A stretch of DNA of 64,000 nucleotides from Asticcacaulis machinosus (GCF_028550435.1 NZ_JAQQKV010000002.1:310001-374000); one strand, 5' to 3'; counted from the stretch's first letter, positions 42,181-51,900 are shown. Notes: a model not told the origin generated them from the letters alone. Numbers and translations: made by a program.

Positions 42181-43155
42181 TTAGAACTTAAACATACCTT
42201 CCAGCGCGCCCGTCTTCACCAGCCCGTCGAAGTAATTGACGGTCTTGGTCAGGCCTACGCGCAACGGCACCTTAGGCTCCCATCCCAGTTTTTCCTGTGC
42301 CTGAGTGATGTCGGGTCGGCGCTGCTTGGGGTCATCCTGTGGCAGAGGCATGTGGACGATCTTTGATTTTGAGCCGGTAATGTCGATCACCAGTTGCGCC
42401 AGTTCCAGCATGGTAAACTCACCGGGATTGCCGATATTGATCGGGCCGGTGATGTCATCGGGGCTGTTCATCAGGCGCACAAAGCCTTCGATCAGATCAT
42501 CGGCATAACAGAACGAACGGGTCTGAAGGCCCTCACCGAAGATGGTGATATCGCGCCCCATCAGGGCCTGCACGATAAAGCTTGAGACCACCCGGCCGTC
42601 ATTGGGGTGCATGCGCGGGCCATAGGTGTTGAAAATCCGCACGACCTTGATGTTCAGGCCATGCTGGCGGCGATAGTCAAAAAACAGGGTTTCGGCGCAG
42701 CGCTTACCCTCGTCGTAACAGGAACGCGGGCCGATGGTATTGACATTACCCCAATAGGATTCCGGCTGAGGATGGACACTGGGGTCGCCGTAAACTTCGG
42801 AGGTCGAGGCCTGAAAAATCTTGGCTTTCAGACGCTTGGCCAGACCCAGCATATTGACCGAGCCCATGACCGAAGTCTTGATCGTCTGCACCGGATCACG
42901 CTGATAGTGGATCGGTGACGCCGGACAGGCCAGATTATAAATCTCATCACATTCGATAAACAAAGGGTGTGTAATATCGTGACGGATCAACTCAAAATTT
43001 GGATGGTCACGCAGGTGCTGGATATTGGCATGAGCCCCCGTGTAGAAATTATCGAGGCAGATGACGTGATTGCCTTCGTTCAGCAGCCGCTCACACAGGT
43101 GTGAGCCCAAAAAGCCGGCACCGCCGGTCACCAGAATACGTTTAATCAAATGCAT
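42181..43155 (-). CDS. UDP-glucuronate decarboxylase (UDP-xylose synthase)
   Basis: This 324-residue short-chain epimerase/dehydratase-type enzyme has [11 protein letters not shown] (Rossmann loop, residues 10-20), [20 protein letters not shown] and the catalytic Tyr/Lys pair in SCYDEGK (Tyr147, Lys151). The PASP and YDEGKR wording is characteristic of UDP-glucuronate decarboxylases, which make UDP-xylose from the product of Ugd. This implies xylose in the polymer, or as a branch. The ATG has GGAGA six bases upstream. The gene is followed on the same strand by no other; GalE lies upstream with its own 75-base gap. Confidence 0.92.
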   Translation of the reverse strand: MHLIKRILVTGGAGFLGSHLCERLLNEGNHVICLDNFYTGAHANIQHLRDHPNFELIRHDITHPLFIECDEIYNLACPASPIHYQRDPVQTIKTSVMGSVNMLGLAKRLKAKIFQASTSEVYGDPSVHPQPESYWGNVNTIGPRSCYDEGKRCAETLFFDYRRQHGLNIKVVRIFNTYGPRMHPNDGRVVSSFIVQALMGRDITIFGEGLQTRSFCYADDLIEGFVRLMNSPDDITGPINIGNPGEFTMLELAQLVIDITGSKSKIVHMPLPQDDPKQRRPDITQAQEKLGWEPKVPLRVGLTKTVNYFDGLVKTGALEGMFKF

Positions 43156-43230
43156 AAAAATCTCCGGAAATCATTTAAAATAGTAGGATTGAAGCACCCG
43201 CATCCTATGTCTTAACAGGTTACGTGTCCT

Positions 43231-44211
43231 TTAATAGGGTCTGATCTTCTGCCAGTGGGCCGCCGTGCGGATCAGGGTTTCCAGATCGCTGTATTTCGGT
43301 TGCCAGTCGAGCATAGACTTGATCTTGGCGACATCAGCCACCAGCGCCTGCGGATCACCTTCCCGGCGCAGGCCAAAGCTGTGCGGCACGTCTATACCTA
43401 AGACTTTTTCGGCCATTTTGATGACCTCCAGCACGGTCAGGCCCTCACCGGTGCCGACGTTGAAAATCTGGCTGTCGCCACCATCCAGCAAACGCTCGAT
43501 CGCGGCCACATGGGCGGTAGCCAGATCGACGACGTGGATATAATCGCGCACCGGTGTGCCGTCGCGGGTGGCATAGTCGGTGCCAAATACGGTCAGGGGT
43601 TTGCCCTTGCCCAACGCCGCCTGACACATCAGCGGGATCAGGTGGGTCTCACACAGGTGGCTTTCGCCGATCTCACCGTCCGGATCCGCGCCGGCGGCAT
43701 TGAAATAACGCAGGATGGTGTGCTTCAACCCGTGAGCCTGCCCCATCCAGTAGAGCGCCTGCTCGAACGCCAGTTTCGACGCGCCATAAGGGTTGATCGG
43801 CAGGGTCGGGTGGGTTTCCGGGATCAGGTCGCTTTGCGGTGTCCCGTAGGTCGCCGCCGTCGATGAAAACACCATCGCCTTAACGCCGCCCTCGATCAGG
43901 GCCGAGGTAAAGGCCGTGGCGGCGGCGACATTGTTATCATAATATTTGGCCGGATCGCGCGTGCTTTCGCCGACCAGGCTGAACGCGGCAAAATGGATAG
44001 CCGAGGTAATGTCATAGGTCTCAATGGCCTTAAGGATCGCGTCACGGTCGCGCAGATCAGCCTTGATCAACGGCCCCCACTTCACCGCCCCTTCGTGGCC
44101 GGTCACCAAACTGTCAAGCGTAACCGGTATATAACCCGACTGGTGCAAGACCTTACAGGTCTGAGCTCCAATATAACCCGCGCCGCCGGCCACCAATACA
44201 GCTTTTGACAT
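43231..44211 (-). CDS. galE: UDP-glucose 4-epimerase
   Basis: This 326-residue enzyme interconverts UDP-glucose and UDP-galactose. It has GGAGYIGAQT at residues 9-18, HFAAFSLVGES, and the catalytic pair in PYGASKLAFE (Tyr142, Lys146), followed by ILRYFNAAGADPDGEIGE, which is typical of GalE. It supplies UDP-galactose for ExoY and the glycosyltransferases. It is transcribed divergently from GalU, sharing a 201-base AT-rich gap that must hold both promoters. Confidence 0.93.
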   Translation of the reverse strand: MSKAVLVAGGAGYIGAQTCKVLHQSGYIPVTLDSLVTGHEGAVKWGPLIKADLRDRDAILKAIETYDITSAIHFAAFSLVGESTRDPAKYYDNNVAAATAFTSALIEGGVKAMVFSSTAATYGTPQSDLIPETHPTLPINPYGASKLAFEQALYWMGQAHGLKHTILRYFNAAGADPDGEIGESHLCETHLIPLMCQAALGKGKPLTVFGTDYATRDGTPVRDYIHVVDLATAHVAAIERLLDGGDSQIFNVGTGEGLTVLEVIKMAEKVLGIDVPHSFGLRREGDPQALVADVAKIKSMLDWQPKYSDLETLIRTAAHWQKIRPY

Positions 44212-44412
44212 ATATAATCGCTCCGGATATCGTGCGGCCTGATTTTCTTAACCTTAACCGCTTCAATTTAAATAAAATTTACATTCGTGATGCTAAAAAA
44301 TTACAAAAGGGCCATTGCGGTTCCCGTCATCTGGCTTTAGCCTATTATTTTGCATAAGCGAAATATTTTTGTACCCTATTTCTTTTGTTTTTCTTATTTC
44401 GAGAGGTCTCAA

Positions 44413-45306
44413 TTGACCAAATCCCCCCATTCTACCAAATCCAAAGTTCGTAAAGCGGTCCTGCCGGTTGCCGGTCTGGGCACCCGCGTGTTGCCGGGCA
44501 CCAAGGTTGTCCCGAAAGAATTACTTAACGTCGTTGACCGCCCGATCCTGTCCTATGTCGTGGCCGAAGCCCGTGCCGCCGGGATCGAGCATTTTGTTTT
44601 TGTCACCGGTCGCGCCAAGGGTGCGATCGAAGACTATTTCGACCATCAGGTCGAGCTTGAGGCGCAACTGCGCGCCAAGAATAAAACCGCCATTCTGGAT
44701 GAGCTTCTGGCAGAACTGCCTAAGCCCGGCGAAATGAGCTTTGTGCGTCAGATGCAGCCGCTCGGTCTTGGCCATGCGGTTGCCTGCGCGAAGGACATTA
44801 TCGGTGATGAGCCGTTCGCCGTCCTGCTGCCGGACATGGTGATGGATGCCGAGGTCTCGGCGCTTAAGCAGGCGATCGATGCCTATGATAGCGTCGGCGG
44901 CAATATCATCGTGGTCGAGCAGGTTCCGCACGACCAGACCCATCAGTACGGCGTAGTCGCTCTGGAATCTCAAGACGGACGCCTGAACAAGATGACCGGC
45001 ATGGTCGAAAAGCCGGCCAAGGGCACGGCCCCGTCCAACCTGATTGTGTCGGGCCGTTATATCCTCCAGCCGGAAATTTTTGAGCATCTGGCGACGCAGG
45101 AAAAAGGGGCGGGCGGTGAAATCCAGCTTACCGACTCCATGTTCAAGCTGATGCAGACCCAAAGCTTCCATGCCCTTGAATATGATGGCACCACTTATGA
45201 CTGCGGTGATAAGATCGGCCTTCTGCGGGCCAATGTCGCCCTGGCTCTGAAACGTGCTGATCTGGGTGACGCGGCCCGCGCCGCCCTTACGCCCTTCTTC
45301 AATTAA
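44413..45306 (+). CDS. galU: UTP--glucose-1-phosphate uridylyltransferase
   Basis: This enzyme of about 297 residues makes UDP-glucose from UTP and glucose-1-phosphate. It has KAVLPVAGLGTRVLPGTKVVPKELL (nucleotide loop), GLGHAVACAKDIIGDEPFAVLLPDM and GMVEKP, all typical of GalU. The start is taken as the TTG at 44413, because GAGAGG precedes it at the right distance and the homology begins soon after; the longer frame from 44350 would add an unrelated hydrophobic stretch. It leads a plus-strand run with the phosphohexomutase, ManC and the AGE-family isomerase. Confidence 0.93.
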   Translation: MTKSPHSTKSKVRKAVLPVAGLGTRVLPGTKVVPKELLNVVDRPILSYVVAEARAAGIEHFVFVTGRAKGAIEDYFDHQVELEAQLRAKNKTAILDELLAELPKPGEMSFVRQMQPLGLGHAVACAKDIIGDEPFAVLLPDMVMDAEVSALKQAIDAYDSVGGNIIVVEQVPHDQTHQYGVVALESQDGRLNKMTGMVEKPAKGTAPSNLIVSGRYILQPEIFEHLATQEKGAGGEIQLTDSMFKLMQTQSFHALEYDGTTYDCGDKIGLLRANVALALKRADLGDAARAALTPFFN

Positions 45307-45330
45307 TCCGCGATCACTGACGGACACCCC

Positions 45331-46848
45331 ATGACTCTGAAACCCATGATCCTGAAACCACGCACCGATATCAAAGCCAACACGTTCGAAAACGAAACTC
45401 AGGCCTTTGTTAAGACCACAGGCTTTCGCGAATATGACGCGCGCTGGCTGTTTGGCGATGAAATCAACCTTCTGGGCATTCAGGCTCTGGGTCTTGGCCT
45501 TGGCACCTATGTGCAGGAACGCGGCGTAAAACCCCGCATCGTCGTCGGTCACGACTACCGTTCCTATTCGATCAATATCAAGAATGCCCTGATCATCGGC
45601 CTGCTGCAATCGGGCTGCGAAGTGCTCGATATCGGGTTGTGCTTATCGCCGATTGCGTACTTTGCCCAGTTCGATCTGGATGCGCCGTGCGTGGCTATGG
45701 TCACCGCCTCCCACAACGACAACGGCTGGACCGGCGTCAAGATGGGCTGCCAAGCCCCGCTGACTTTCGGGCCGGACGAAATGGGCCGCCTCAAAGAGAT
45801 CGTCATGGGCGGTCTGGGCGTCGAAAAATCCGGTGGTTCACTGACGCTGGTCGAAGGCGTGCAGGAACGCTATCTGGCCGACGTGGTGGCCAAGACCAAG
45901 ATCACCCGTCCGCTTAAGGTCATCTGCGCCTGCGGTAACGGCACGGCCGGGGCCTTCGCCCCGCAAGCCCTGCGCGCTATGGGTGTTGAGGTGATCGAGA
46001 TGGATTGCGACCTCGATAACACCTTCCCGAAATATAATCCGAACCCGGAAGACCACGAAATGCTGGTCGAAATGTCCAAAGCCGTCAAAGAATACGGCGC
46101 CGATCTGGCGCTCGGTTTCGATGGTGATGGTGACCGCTGCGGCGTGGTCGATAATACCGGTGAGGAAATCTTCGCCGATAAGATTGGCCTGATGCTGGCC
46201 CGTGACCTGAGCGAAATCTATAAGGACGCCACCTTCATCGTCGATGTCAAATCGACCGGCCTTTACAAGACCGATGAAGTGCTTAAGAAAAACGGCGCCA
46301 CCACCGTCTACTGGAAAACCGGCCACTCCTATATCAAGCGTAAGACGGCTGAACTGAACGCGCTGGCCGGCTTTGAAAAGTCGGGCCACTTCTTCCTGGC
46401 CGGTGATATCGGTCGTGGTTACGACGATGGTCTGGTTGCCGCCGCCGCTGTTCTGGCCATGATGGAGCGTAATCCGGGCAAGTCGCTATCTGAACTGAAA
46501 TCTGCCCTGCCGCAGGCCTTTACCTCGCTGACCATGTCGCCGCACTGCGCCGACGAACTGAAGTATCAGGTGCTGGAACGCATCGTTCAGGAATATGTCG
46601 ATCTGCACGCCAAGGGGGGTGAAATCCTCGGTCGCAAGATCCTTGAGGTCATCACGGTCAATGGCGCGCGTGTTCACCTTGACGACGGCTCATGGGTGCT
46701 GGTGCGCGCCTCAAGCAACAAGCCGGAGCTGGTGGTTGTGGTCGAATCCTTGCGCTCCGAAGACGACATGCGCGATCTGTTCCGTAAGGAAATCAAGCCC
46801 CGTCTGGCGAATTATTCCGAGATCGGTAAGTTCAACCAGGAGATTTAA
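45331..46848 (+). CDS. Phosphomannomutase/phosphoglucomutase
   Basis: This 505-residue enzyme of the alpha-D-phosphohexomutase family has the active-site serine in MVTASHNDNGWTGVK, the metal loop GFDGDGDRCG and the sugar-binding GEKSGH-like segment FEKSGHFF. The four-domain layout and length fit bifunctional PMM/PGM, which interconvert hexose-6-phosphates and hexose-1-phosphates and so supply both GalU and ManC. It starts 24 bases after galU. Whether it prefers mannose or glucose cannot be told from the sequence alone. Confidence 0.9.
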   Translation: MTLKPMILKPRTDIKANTFENETQAFVKTTGFREYDARWLFGDEINLLGIQALGLGLGTYVQERGVKPRIVVGHDYRSYSINIKNALIIGLLQSGCEVLDIGLCLSPIAYFAQFDLDAPCVAMVTASHNDNGWTGVKMGCQAPLTFGPDEMGRLKEIVMGGLGVEKSGGSLTLVEGVQERYLADVVAKTKITRPLKVICACGNGTAGAFAPQALRAMGVEVIEMDCDLDNTFPKYNPNPEDHEMLVEMSKAVKEYGADLALGFDGDGDRCGVVDNTGEEIFADKIGLMLARDLSEIYKDATFIVDVKSTGLYKTDEVLKKNGATTVYWKTGHSYIKRKTAELNALAGFEKSGHFFLAGDIGRGYDDGLVAAAAVLAMMERNPGKSLSELKSALPQAFTSLTMSPHCADELKYQVLERIVQEYVDLHAKGGEILGRKILEVITVNGARVHLDDGSWVLVRASSNKPELVVVVESLRSEDDMRDLFRKEIKPRLANYSEIGKFNQEI

Positions 46849-46931
46849 TCTCTTAAGCTTAAATCCTCTTGGCGGGCGCTCACACCCGCCATACTATAAC
46901 AATAACACAGACCAAACTGGGGTTGAGGTAC

Positions 46932-47996
46932 ATGACGTTAAAAATTCTGCCGGTCATCATGTCGGGCGGCTCAGGTACACGCCTGTGGCCGATGTCGACC
47001 CCTGAAAAGCCCAAGCAGTTCCATGCTCTCGGCACCGAAAATACCATGATTCAGGAAACCGCCTTGCGTTTGTCGGGTGATAACTTCCTGAAACCGATGG
47101 TCATTTGCGGCAAATCCCACCGTCCCGTAGCCCTTGACCAATTGACCGAGGCCGGACGCAGTCCGCAGGCGATCATCGTTGAGCCGATGGCCCGCAATAC
47201 GGCGGCTGTGGCGGCTGTGGCAGCGCTGGCCGCGTTAGAGACCGATCCGGACGCCCTGGTGCTGATGGCGCCCGCCGATCACGTCATTACCCGCCCTCTG
47301 GCTTTCCGTCAGGTCGTTCTGGCCTCCGCCGAAGTGGCGAAGGAGCGGATCGTCACCTTTGGTATCCGTCCCTTGGGCCCCGAAACCGGCTATGGCTATA
47401 TTCAGCGCGGCGACGCTCTGGGGGATAATATTTTTGCCGTCCGCCGCTTCCTTGAGAAACCCAATCTGGAAACGGCCAGAACTTACCTTGAGGACGGCAG
47501 CTATGACTGGAACGCCGGTATCTTCCTGTTCTCGCCGCAGGTGATGATCGAAGAACTGCGCACCTATGCGCCTGAGGTTCTGTCGGCGTCTGAGGCGGCC
47601 TTTGCCAAGGCCCACCGCCATGCCGAGACGATTGAACTCGAATCCGAAGCCTTTTCCCTGTGCCCGTCGATTTCCATCGACTATGCGGTCATGGAAAACA
47701 CCGAAAAGGCCGCCGTCGCCCCCTGTCACATTGGCTGGGCCGATGTCGGGGGTTTCAGCGAACTATGGCGTCTGGGTGCCAAGGACGAAAACGGTAACCA
47801 CAGCACAGGGCCGAAGATTCTGATCGATGCCGAAAACTGTCTGATCCGTGCCGAAGGCCCGCCGGTCGCCATTATCGGCCTGCGCGACACTATGGTTATC
47901 TCGACCCCCGCCGGTGTTTTGGTGGCGCCGCTGTCACTGGCGCAGGAGGTCAAAAAGGCCGCCGAAGCCGCCAAAAATCTGCCGCCACAAGCCTGA
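46932..47996 (+). CDS. manC: Mannose-1-phosphate guanylyltransferase (monofunctional)
   Basis: This enzyme of about 354 residues makes GDP-mannose from GTP and mannose-1-phosphate. It has PVIMSGGSGTRLWPMSTPEKPKQF (residues 7-30), MAPADHVI, GYGYIQRGD and FLEKPNLETA. It lacks the C-terminal phosphomannose isomerase domain of the 470-residue bifunctional form, so isomerisation must come from another gene, probably the one that follows. The ATG at 46932 was chosen because GAGG lies just upstream and the family motif starts there; the longer frame from 46869 is unlikely. Confidence 0.92.
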   Translation: MTLKILPVIMSGGSGTRLWPMSTPEKPKQFHALGTENTMIQETALRLSGDNFLKPMVICGKSHRPVALDQLTEAGRSPQAIIVEPMARNTAAVAAVAALAALETDPDALVLMAPADHVITRPLAFRQVVLASAEVAKERIVTFGIRPLGPETGYGYIQRGDALGDNIFAVRRFLEKPNLETARTYLEDGSYDWNAGIFLFSPQVMIEELRTYAPEVLSASEAAFAKAHRHAETIELESEAFSLCPSISIDYAVMENTEKAAVAPCHIGWADVGGFSELWRLGAKDENGNHSTGPKILIDAENCLIRAEGPPVAIIGLRDTMVISTPAGVLVAPLSLAQEVKKAAEAAKNLPPQA

Positions 47997-48007
47997 TTGA
48001 GCCCCAC

Positions 48008-49156
48008 ATGTCCGCCTTGACCGACACCCAAAACCGCCTGAAATCCTGGTTGTTCGACCATGCCCTGCCCATGTGGTGGGACGTGGGTGGCGATACCGAA
48101 AAAGGCGGCTTTTATGAAAAGCTGGGACTGGACGCAAAGCCGGTTGATGATTCGCGCCGCACCCGCGTCGCCGCCCGTCAGGTCTATTCCTACGCTCTGG
48201 CCCAGCGCATGGGCTATGCGGGTGAGACCAATGCCGCCATAGATCAGGGGCTTAAGTGGTTGTCGGGGCCTGCCCGCACGCCGGAAGGTTTGCTCTATGC
48301 CGTACTGGCGCCGGATGGCAGCGTCATCAAGGGCGAGTTTGATTTCTACGATCATGCCTTTGCGCTTTTGGCCTATGCCTCGGCGTTTAAGGTGCGCCCA
48401 AACGATAAGTCACTTGAGGCCGCCGGTGTCGCCATTCGCGACCATTTGCTGACACACTATAAGCATCCGGTGCGCGGCTTTGAAGAAGCCAATCCGCGCA
48501 CCCTGCCGCTCAAGACCAACCCGCACATGCACATGTTCGAGGCCTGTCTGGCATGGATCGAGGCGGGTGGCGATCACAAATGGCATGAGGTTGCCGCAGA
48601 GATTTCGGCCCTGTGTCTCGATAAATTCCTGCATCCGCAAAATGGCTCCTTGCGCGAATATTTCGACGGCGACTGGAACCCGCTTGAGGGCGAGATGGGC
48701 CGCATCATTGAACCCGGCCACCAGTTTGAATGGGCCTGGCTTCTGATCCGCTGGGCCGGAATTACCGGTGATGACCGCTTTGTCGCCCCCGCCAAACGGC
48801 TGATTGAGATTGCCGAAGATCACGGCACTGACCATGATCGCAACGTGACCATTTTTGAGCTGTGGGACGATTTCTCGCCCAAGGACCAAAAGGCCCGTCT
48901 GTGGGCGCAGACCGAGCGCATGAAAGCCTATGTCGCCCTTTATAGCGTAGCCGAAACCAATGAGGATAAAGCGTTTGCGGTCGGTAAGGCCGTGACGGCC
49001 GCCAAGGGGTTGGAGCTTTATCTAAATACCGATATTGCCGGTCTTTATCTGGATAAGATGAACCCGGACGGATCGTTTGTCGATGAACCGGCCCCGGCGT
49101 CGAGCCTGTATCATATCATCTGCGCCATCGACGAACTGCACCTGCTGGCGGATTAG
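48008..49156 (+). CDS. AGE-family isomerase, probable mannose-6-phosphate isomerase
   Basis: This 382-residue protein is an (alpha/alpha)6-barrel N-acylglucosamine 2-epimerase family member. It has WWDVGGDTEKGGFYEKLG, the conserved histidine-bearing YDHAFALLAYA and NPHMHMFEACLAW, and EPGHQFEWAWLL. Members include N-acylglucosamine 2-epimerase, mannose isomerases and AGE-type mannose-6-phosphate isomerases. Its place 11 bases after ManC, with no type I isomerase domain there, favours mannose-6-phosphate isomerase supplying GDP-mannose synthesis. A role in making ManNAc for the NeuB-type synthase cannot be excluded. Confidence 0.82.
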   Translation: MSALTDTQNRLKSWLFDHALPMWWDVGGDTEKGGFYEKLGLDAKPVDDSRRTRVAARQVYSYALAQRMGYAGETNAAIDQGLKWLSGPARTPEGLLYAVLAPDGSVIKGEFDFYDHAFALLAYASAFKVRPNDKSLEAAGVAIRDHLLTHYKHPVRGFEEANPRTLPLKTNPHMHMFEACLAWIEAGGDHKWHEVAAEISALCLDKFLHPQNGSLREYFDGDWNPLEGEMGRIIEPGHQFEWAWLLIRWAGITGDDRFVAPAKRLIEIAEDHGTDHDRNVTIFELWDDFSPKDQKARLWAQTERMKAYVALYSVAETNEDKAFAVGKAVTAAKGLELYLNTDIAGLYLDKMNPDGSFVDEPAPASSLYHIICAIDELHLLAD

Positions 49157-49184
49157 TTGTCATTTTTAGTCCCTCGCCGGGCGG

Positions 49185-49244
49185 TGGCTCCGCCACCTTG
49201 GCCGCCGCCTCAGTGGCGGCTTGAGCGGAAATCGCTCCGCTCTA
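49185..49244. repeat. Three consecutive small hairpins between convergent genes
   Basis: Three inverted repeats follow each other: GGTGGC/GCCACC (49185-49199), GCCGCC/GGCGGC (49206-49222) and GAGCGGA/TCCGCTC (49225-49244). They fill the gap between the convergent isomerase and GH5 genes and probably end transcription in both directions or block it. No T run is present. Confidence 0.6.
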
Positions 49245-50282
49245 ATCCACTCTGAACCAGCGGCTGAACAGACCCCGTTTAGGTTCAGGTGCATTTCTAA
49301 AGATCGCCGCCGGTTTCGAGGTCGCCCTGATTCCGCCCTCGCCGTTGATAAGGCGATCGCCCCACGGTGTCAGGTGACGGGCATTAAACTTTACCACCAT
49401 ATCCAGATTGCGCGCCTTTGGGCCATTGCCCGACCATGACCAGCCCAGATAACCGATGCCGTGCGCATTGGTCACGTCAAAGATCGTGGCTTCGTCGACC
49501 GGCTCGCCCTCGTGGTCGGGGCCAAATTCTCCGACTATCAGAGCCAGCCCCTGCGACCGGAACCCGTCGAGATAGGCCCTGACAACCTCAGGCCGATCAT
49601 AGACCTGATACATGTGGACACTGAACATCGTATTTTTCAGCGGGTCGGATTCAAACACCTCCCCCGCCCGCTGCAGCATGGTTTTTGATGCGTCCTGCCC
49701 CCAGTTCGGGCCGTCGACCATGATGACGTTTTTTAAGCCCGCCGCCCGCAGACGGACAATGGCGGCCTTATGTTCATCCACCCAATAGCTGTCGGCCACG
49801 CCGTTACCCGACGGCTCATTGGCGATATTGAGGATGACATAGTCCTCCTGCCCGATCAGCGCATCTTTGATGCCGATCCAGTAGTCCGTGGCCTGAGCAA
49901 TGGTGGCGGCATCCTTGGGCGCGCCCTCTCCGGTTTGCCCGTAACCAGTGGTGTCATGAACCTCCAGCACGCAGATCAGACCGGCGGCCTTTGACTGTGT
50001 AATCAGACGGCGCACTGACCGCTCGGACGTCCGGTTCCAGCGCACCCCGTTGCCCAGCACGATCCGCACTGTATTGGCGCCGGTCGCGGCGATATCTTTC
50101 AACGCCTGGTTAGTCCGGTTCGGGGCCCACAGATGGGCGTGATTGATGCCGCGCATGACAAACGGCGCCCCTGAAGATTCCACCACCTGCCCATCACGGA
50201 CGGACATATCAGCGTGAGCGGGCACGGCCAGAACTGCGGCCATCACGAAAGCCGTCACAAAGGATTTCAGTGTTGTTTTCAT
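49242..50282 (-). CDS. Secreted GH5 family glycanase (cellulase or mannanase type)
   Basis: This protein of about 346 residues has a signal peptide (KSFVTAFVMAAVLAVPAHAD) and a GH5 TIM barrel. The acid/base lies in VILNIANEPSG (Glu156) and the nucleophile in ALIVGEFGPDHEG (Glu252); MRGINHAHLW at the start of the barrel is typical. The layout recalls subfamily 8, which holds many endo-beta-1,4-mannanases, and mannose precursors are made next door, but glucanase activity is also possible. The ATG at 50282 was chosen for the signal peptide over a GTG five codons upstream. With the GH16 gene at 572 it brackets the EPS genes. Confidence 0.85.
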   Translation of the reverse strand: MKTTLKSFVTAFVMAAVLAVPAHADMSVRDGQVVESSGAPFVMRGINHAHLWAPNRTNQALKDIAATGANTVRIVLGNGVRWNRTSERSVRRLITQSKAAGLICVLEVHDTTGYGQTGEGAPKDAATIAQATDYWIGIKDALIGQEDYVILNIANEPSGNGVADSYWVDEHKAAIVRLRAAGLKNVIMVDGPNWGQDASKTMLQRAGEVFESDPLKNTMFSVHMYQVYDRPEVVRAYLDGFRSQGLALIVGEFGPDHEGEPVDEATIFDVTNAHGIGYLGWSWSGNGPKARNLDMVVKFNARHLTPWGDRLINGEGGIRATSKPAAIFRNAPEPKRGLFSRWFRVD

Positions 50283-50445
50283 GACGGCACTGTCCACGCA
50301 GTTATTTAATAAATCAAAAATATTTATTCATGATCGTGTCTTTAGGCCTGAAATACTCTCTTTGCTCAGGCGTGAATTGACGAAGGCTGTGACATGGCTT
50401 AGGCGATAGTCACAATTTTCACAGTATTATTCAGGATTTTTGGGC

Positions 50446-51066
50446 GTGACGACTTTTTACCATGACGGCGACCTGCCGGACGGCCTTGATCTTGGCGCCG
50501 TTGTGGCCATTGACTCTGAAACCATGGGCCTGCGCTTTCGGCGCGATGACCTGTGCGTGGTGCAACTGTCGTCCGGTGACGGCCATGCTCATGTGGTGCG
50601 GATGCAGCGCCCGGCCTATGAGGCACCAAACCTAAAGGCCCTTCTGACCGATCCGAAGGTGTTGAAGCTGTTCCACTATGGCCGCTTTGACATCGGCATG
50701 TTCCACCTTCATCTGGGCGTGGTGACCGCGCCTGTCTATTGCACCAAAATCGCCTCGAAACTGGCCCGCACCTATACCGACCGTCATGGCCTGAAGGATC
50801 TGGTGCGTGAGTTGTTGAGCCTTGATCTGTCCAAGGCCCAGCAATCGTCCGACTGGGGCGCCGATACGCTGACACCGGAACAACTGGCCTATGCCGCGTC
50901 GGATGTTTTGCATCTGCATGCTCTGCGGACCAAACTCGATCTGATGCTGGCCCGCGAAGGCCGCACCGAGCTGGCGCAAAAATGTTTCGACTTCCTGCCG
51001 CACCGGGTCGCCCTTGATCTGGCCGGCTGGGAAGACTGCGATATCTTTGCCCATTCGTGGTCATAA
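50446..51066 (+). CDS. RNase D-like 3'-5' exonuclease
   Basis: This protein of about 206 residues has the DEDDy exonuclease fold of RNase D: the first Asp/Glu pair in VVAIDSETMGL, the second Asp in FHYGRFDIGMF and the third in PEQLAYAASDVLHL with the Tyr four residues before the Asp. It lacks the C-terminal HRDC domains of full RNase D (about 375 residues). The start is taken as the GTG at 50446, with AGGA about nine bases upstream; a TTG two codons earlier is possible. It precedes the lpt genes, an order I associate with Caulobacteraceae. Confidence 0.87.
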   Translation: MTTFYHDGDLPDGLDLGAVVAIDSETMGLRFRRDDLCVVQLSSGDGHAHVVRMQRPAYEAPNLKALLTDPKVLKLFHYGRFDIGMFHLHLGVVTAPVYCTKIASKLARTYTDRHGLKDLVRELLSLDLSKAQQSSDWGADTLTPEQLAYAASDVLHLHALRTKLDLMLAREGRTELAQKCFDFLPHRVALDLAGWEDCDIFAHSWS

Positions 51067-51124
51067 CTCCCTATTCTTATCTTAAACCTTTGAATGGTCG
51101 TAATCTAAGTTCTATATAAGGCAC

Positions 51125-51868
51125 ATGGCTCTTAACCCGCTGACATCTGCGTCTCCTGTGGCGCCGGATACCCTTGATCCGGCGATGGCGGCCTATGGGT
51201 CGGCGGGCGCGCTCAACGAGCAAGGCGTTAGCGCACATGACGATGCACAAGGTCAGAAACAACGCCTGCTGAAACAGGCGCAGGCCTGGCGCAACCGCTC
51301 GCGCCGTATTCGCCGGCTGAGGCTGGTGTTTCCGGGCCTGATTATCGCCACCCTGATGGCGATTGTCGGCTGGGTTATTGTGCAAAGCGTGCTGAACTCG
51401 CTCAATGTCTATCAGTCCAGTCAGGACGATATCCGTATGACCAATCCGCGCTTTTTTGGCCAGACGACCGGCGGCGACCGCTATATCATCAGCGGCCTTG
51501 AGGCGCTGCGCCGTGGCAATAATGCAGCGATCATTTCGGTCAATGCGCCCAATATGGAACTGAAAAGCGACAATAGTAAACCCACCCTGCTCAAAGGGCT
51601 TAAAGGGGTTTATAACGAACCCGATAAGACCTTTACCGTCGAAGGCGATGTGGTTCTGAACGGCGGCCCCAATGATTTCAGCTTCAAGACGGCCGAAGCG
51701 ATTGTCGATCTGAACACCTCGACCGTCAGCGGCAACAAACCTATTGAAGGATTTGGCCCCACCGGTCATATTAAGGCGCAATCCTACACGATTTATGATA
51801 ACGGCCAGCGGATCGTTTTCCACGGTAAGGACGGCACCCAGGTCAGGGCTGTCATCAACCCTCAATAA
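51125..51868 (+). CDS. lptC: LPS export ABC transporter periplasmic protein LptC
   Basis: This 247-residue protein has one membrane helix at about residues 68-94 (LRLVFPGLIIATLMAIVGWVIVQSVL) and a periplasmic beta-jelly-roll part. It is the bitopic LptC that links the LptB2FG complex in the inner membrane to LptA. The N-terminal cytoplasmic stretch of about 65 residues is longer than in E. coli LptC, as seen in other alphaproteobacteria. It is followed by LptA and LptB genes on the same strand. Confidence 0.85.
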   Translation: MALNPLTSASPVAPDTLDPAMAAYGSAGALNEQGVSAHDDAQGQKQRLLKQAQAWRNRSRRIRRLRLVFPGLIIATLMAIVGWVIVQSVLNSLNVYQSSQDDIRMTNPRFFGQTTGGDRYIISGLEALRRGNNAAIISVNAPNMELKSDNSKPTLLKGLKGVYNEPDKTFTVEGDVVLNGGPNDFSFKTAEAIVDLNTSTVSGNKPIEGFGPTGHIKAQSYTIYDNGQRIVFHGKDGTQVRAVINPQ

Positions 51869-51900
51869 TCTATCCGCCCGCGATTTAAGGACATTTGATA

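Noticed and set aside
44521-45609. Long open frame (362 codons) on the minus strand across galU and the next gene
   Set aside because: It lies opposite two clear genes, has no family resemblance, and arises from the strong codon bias of the plus strand.
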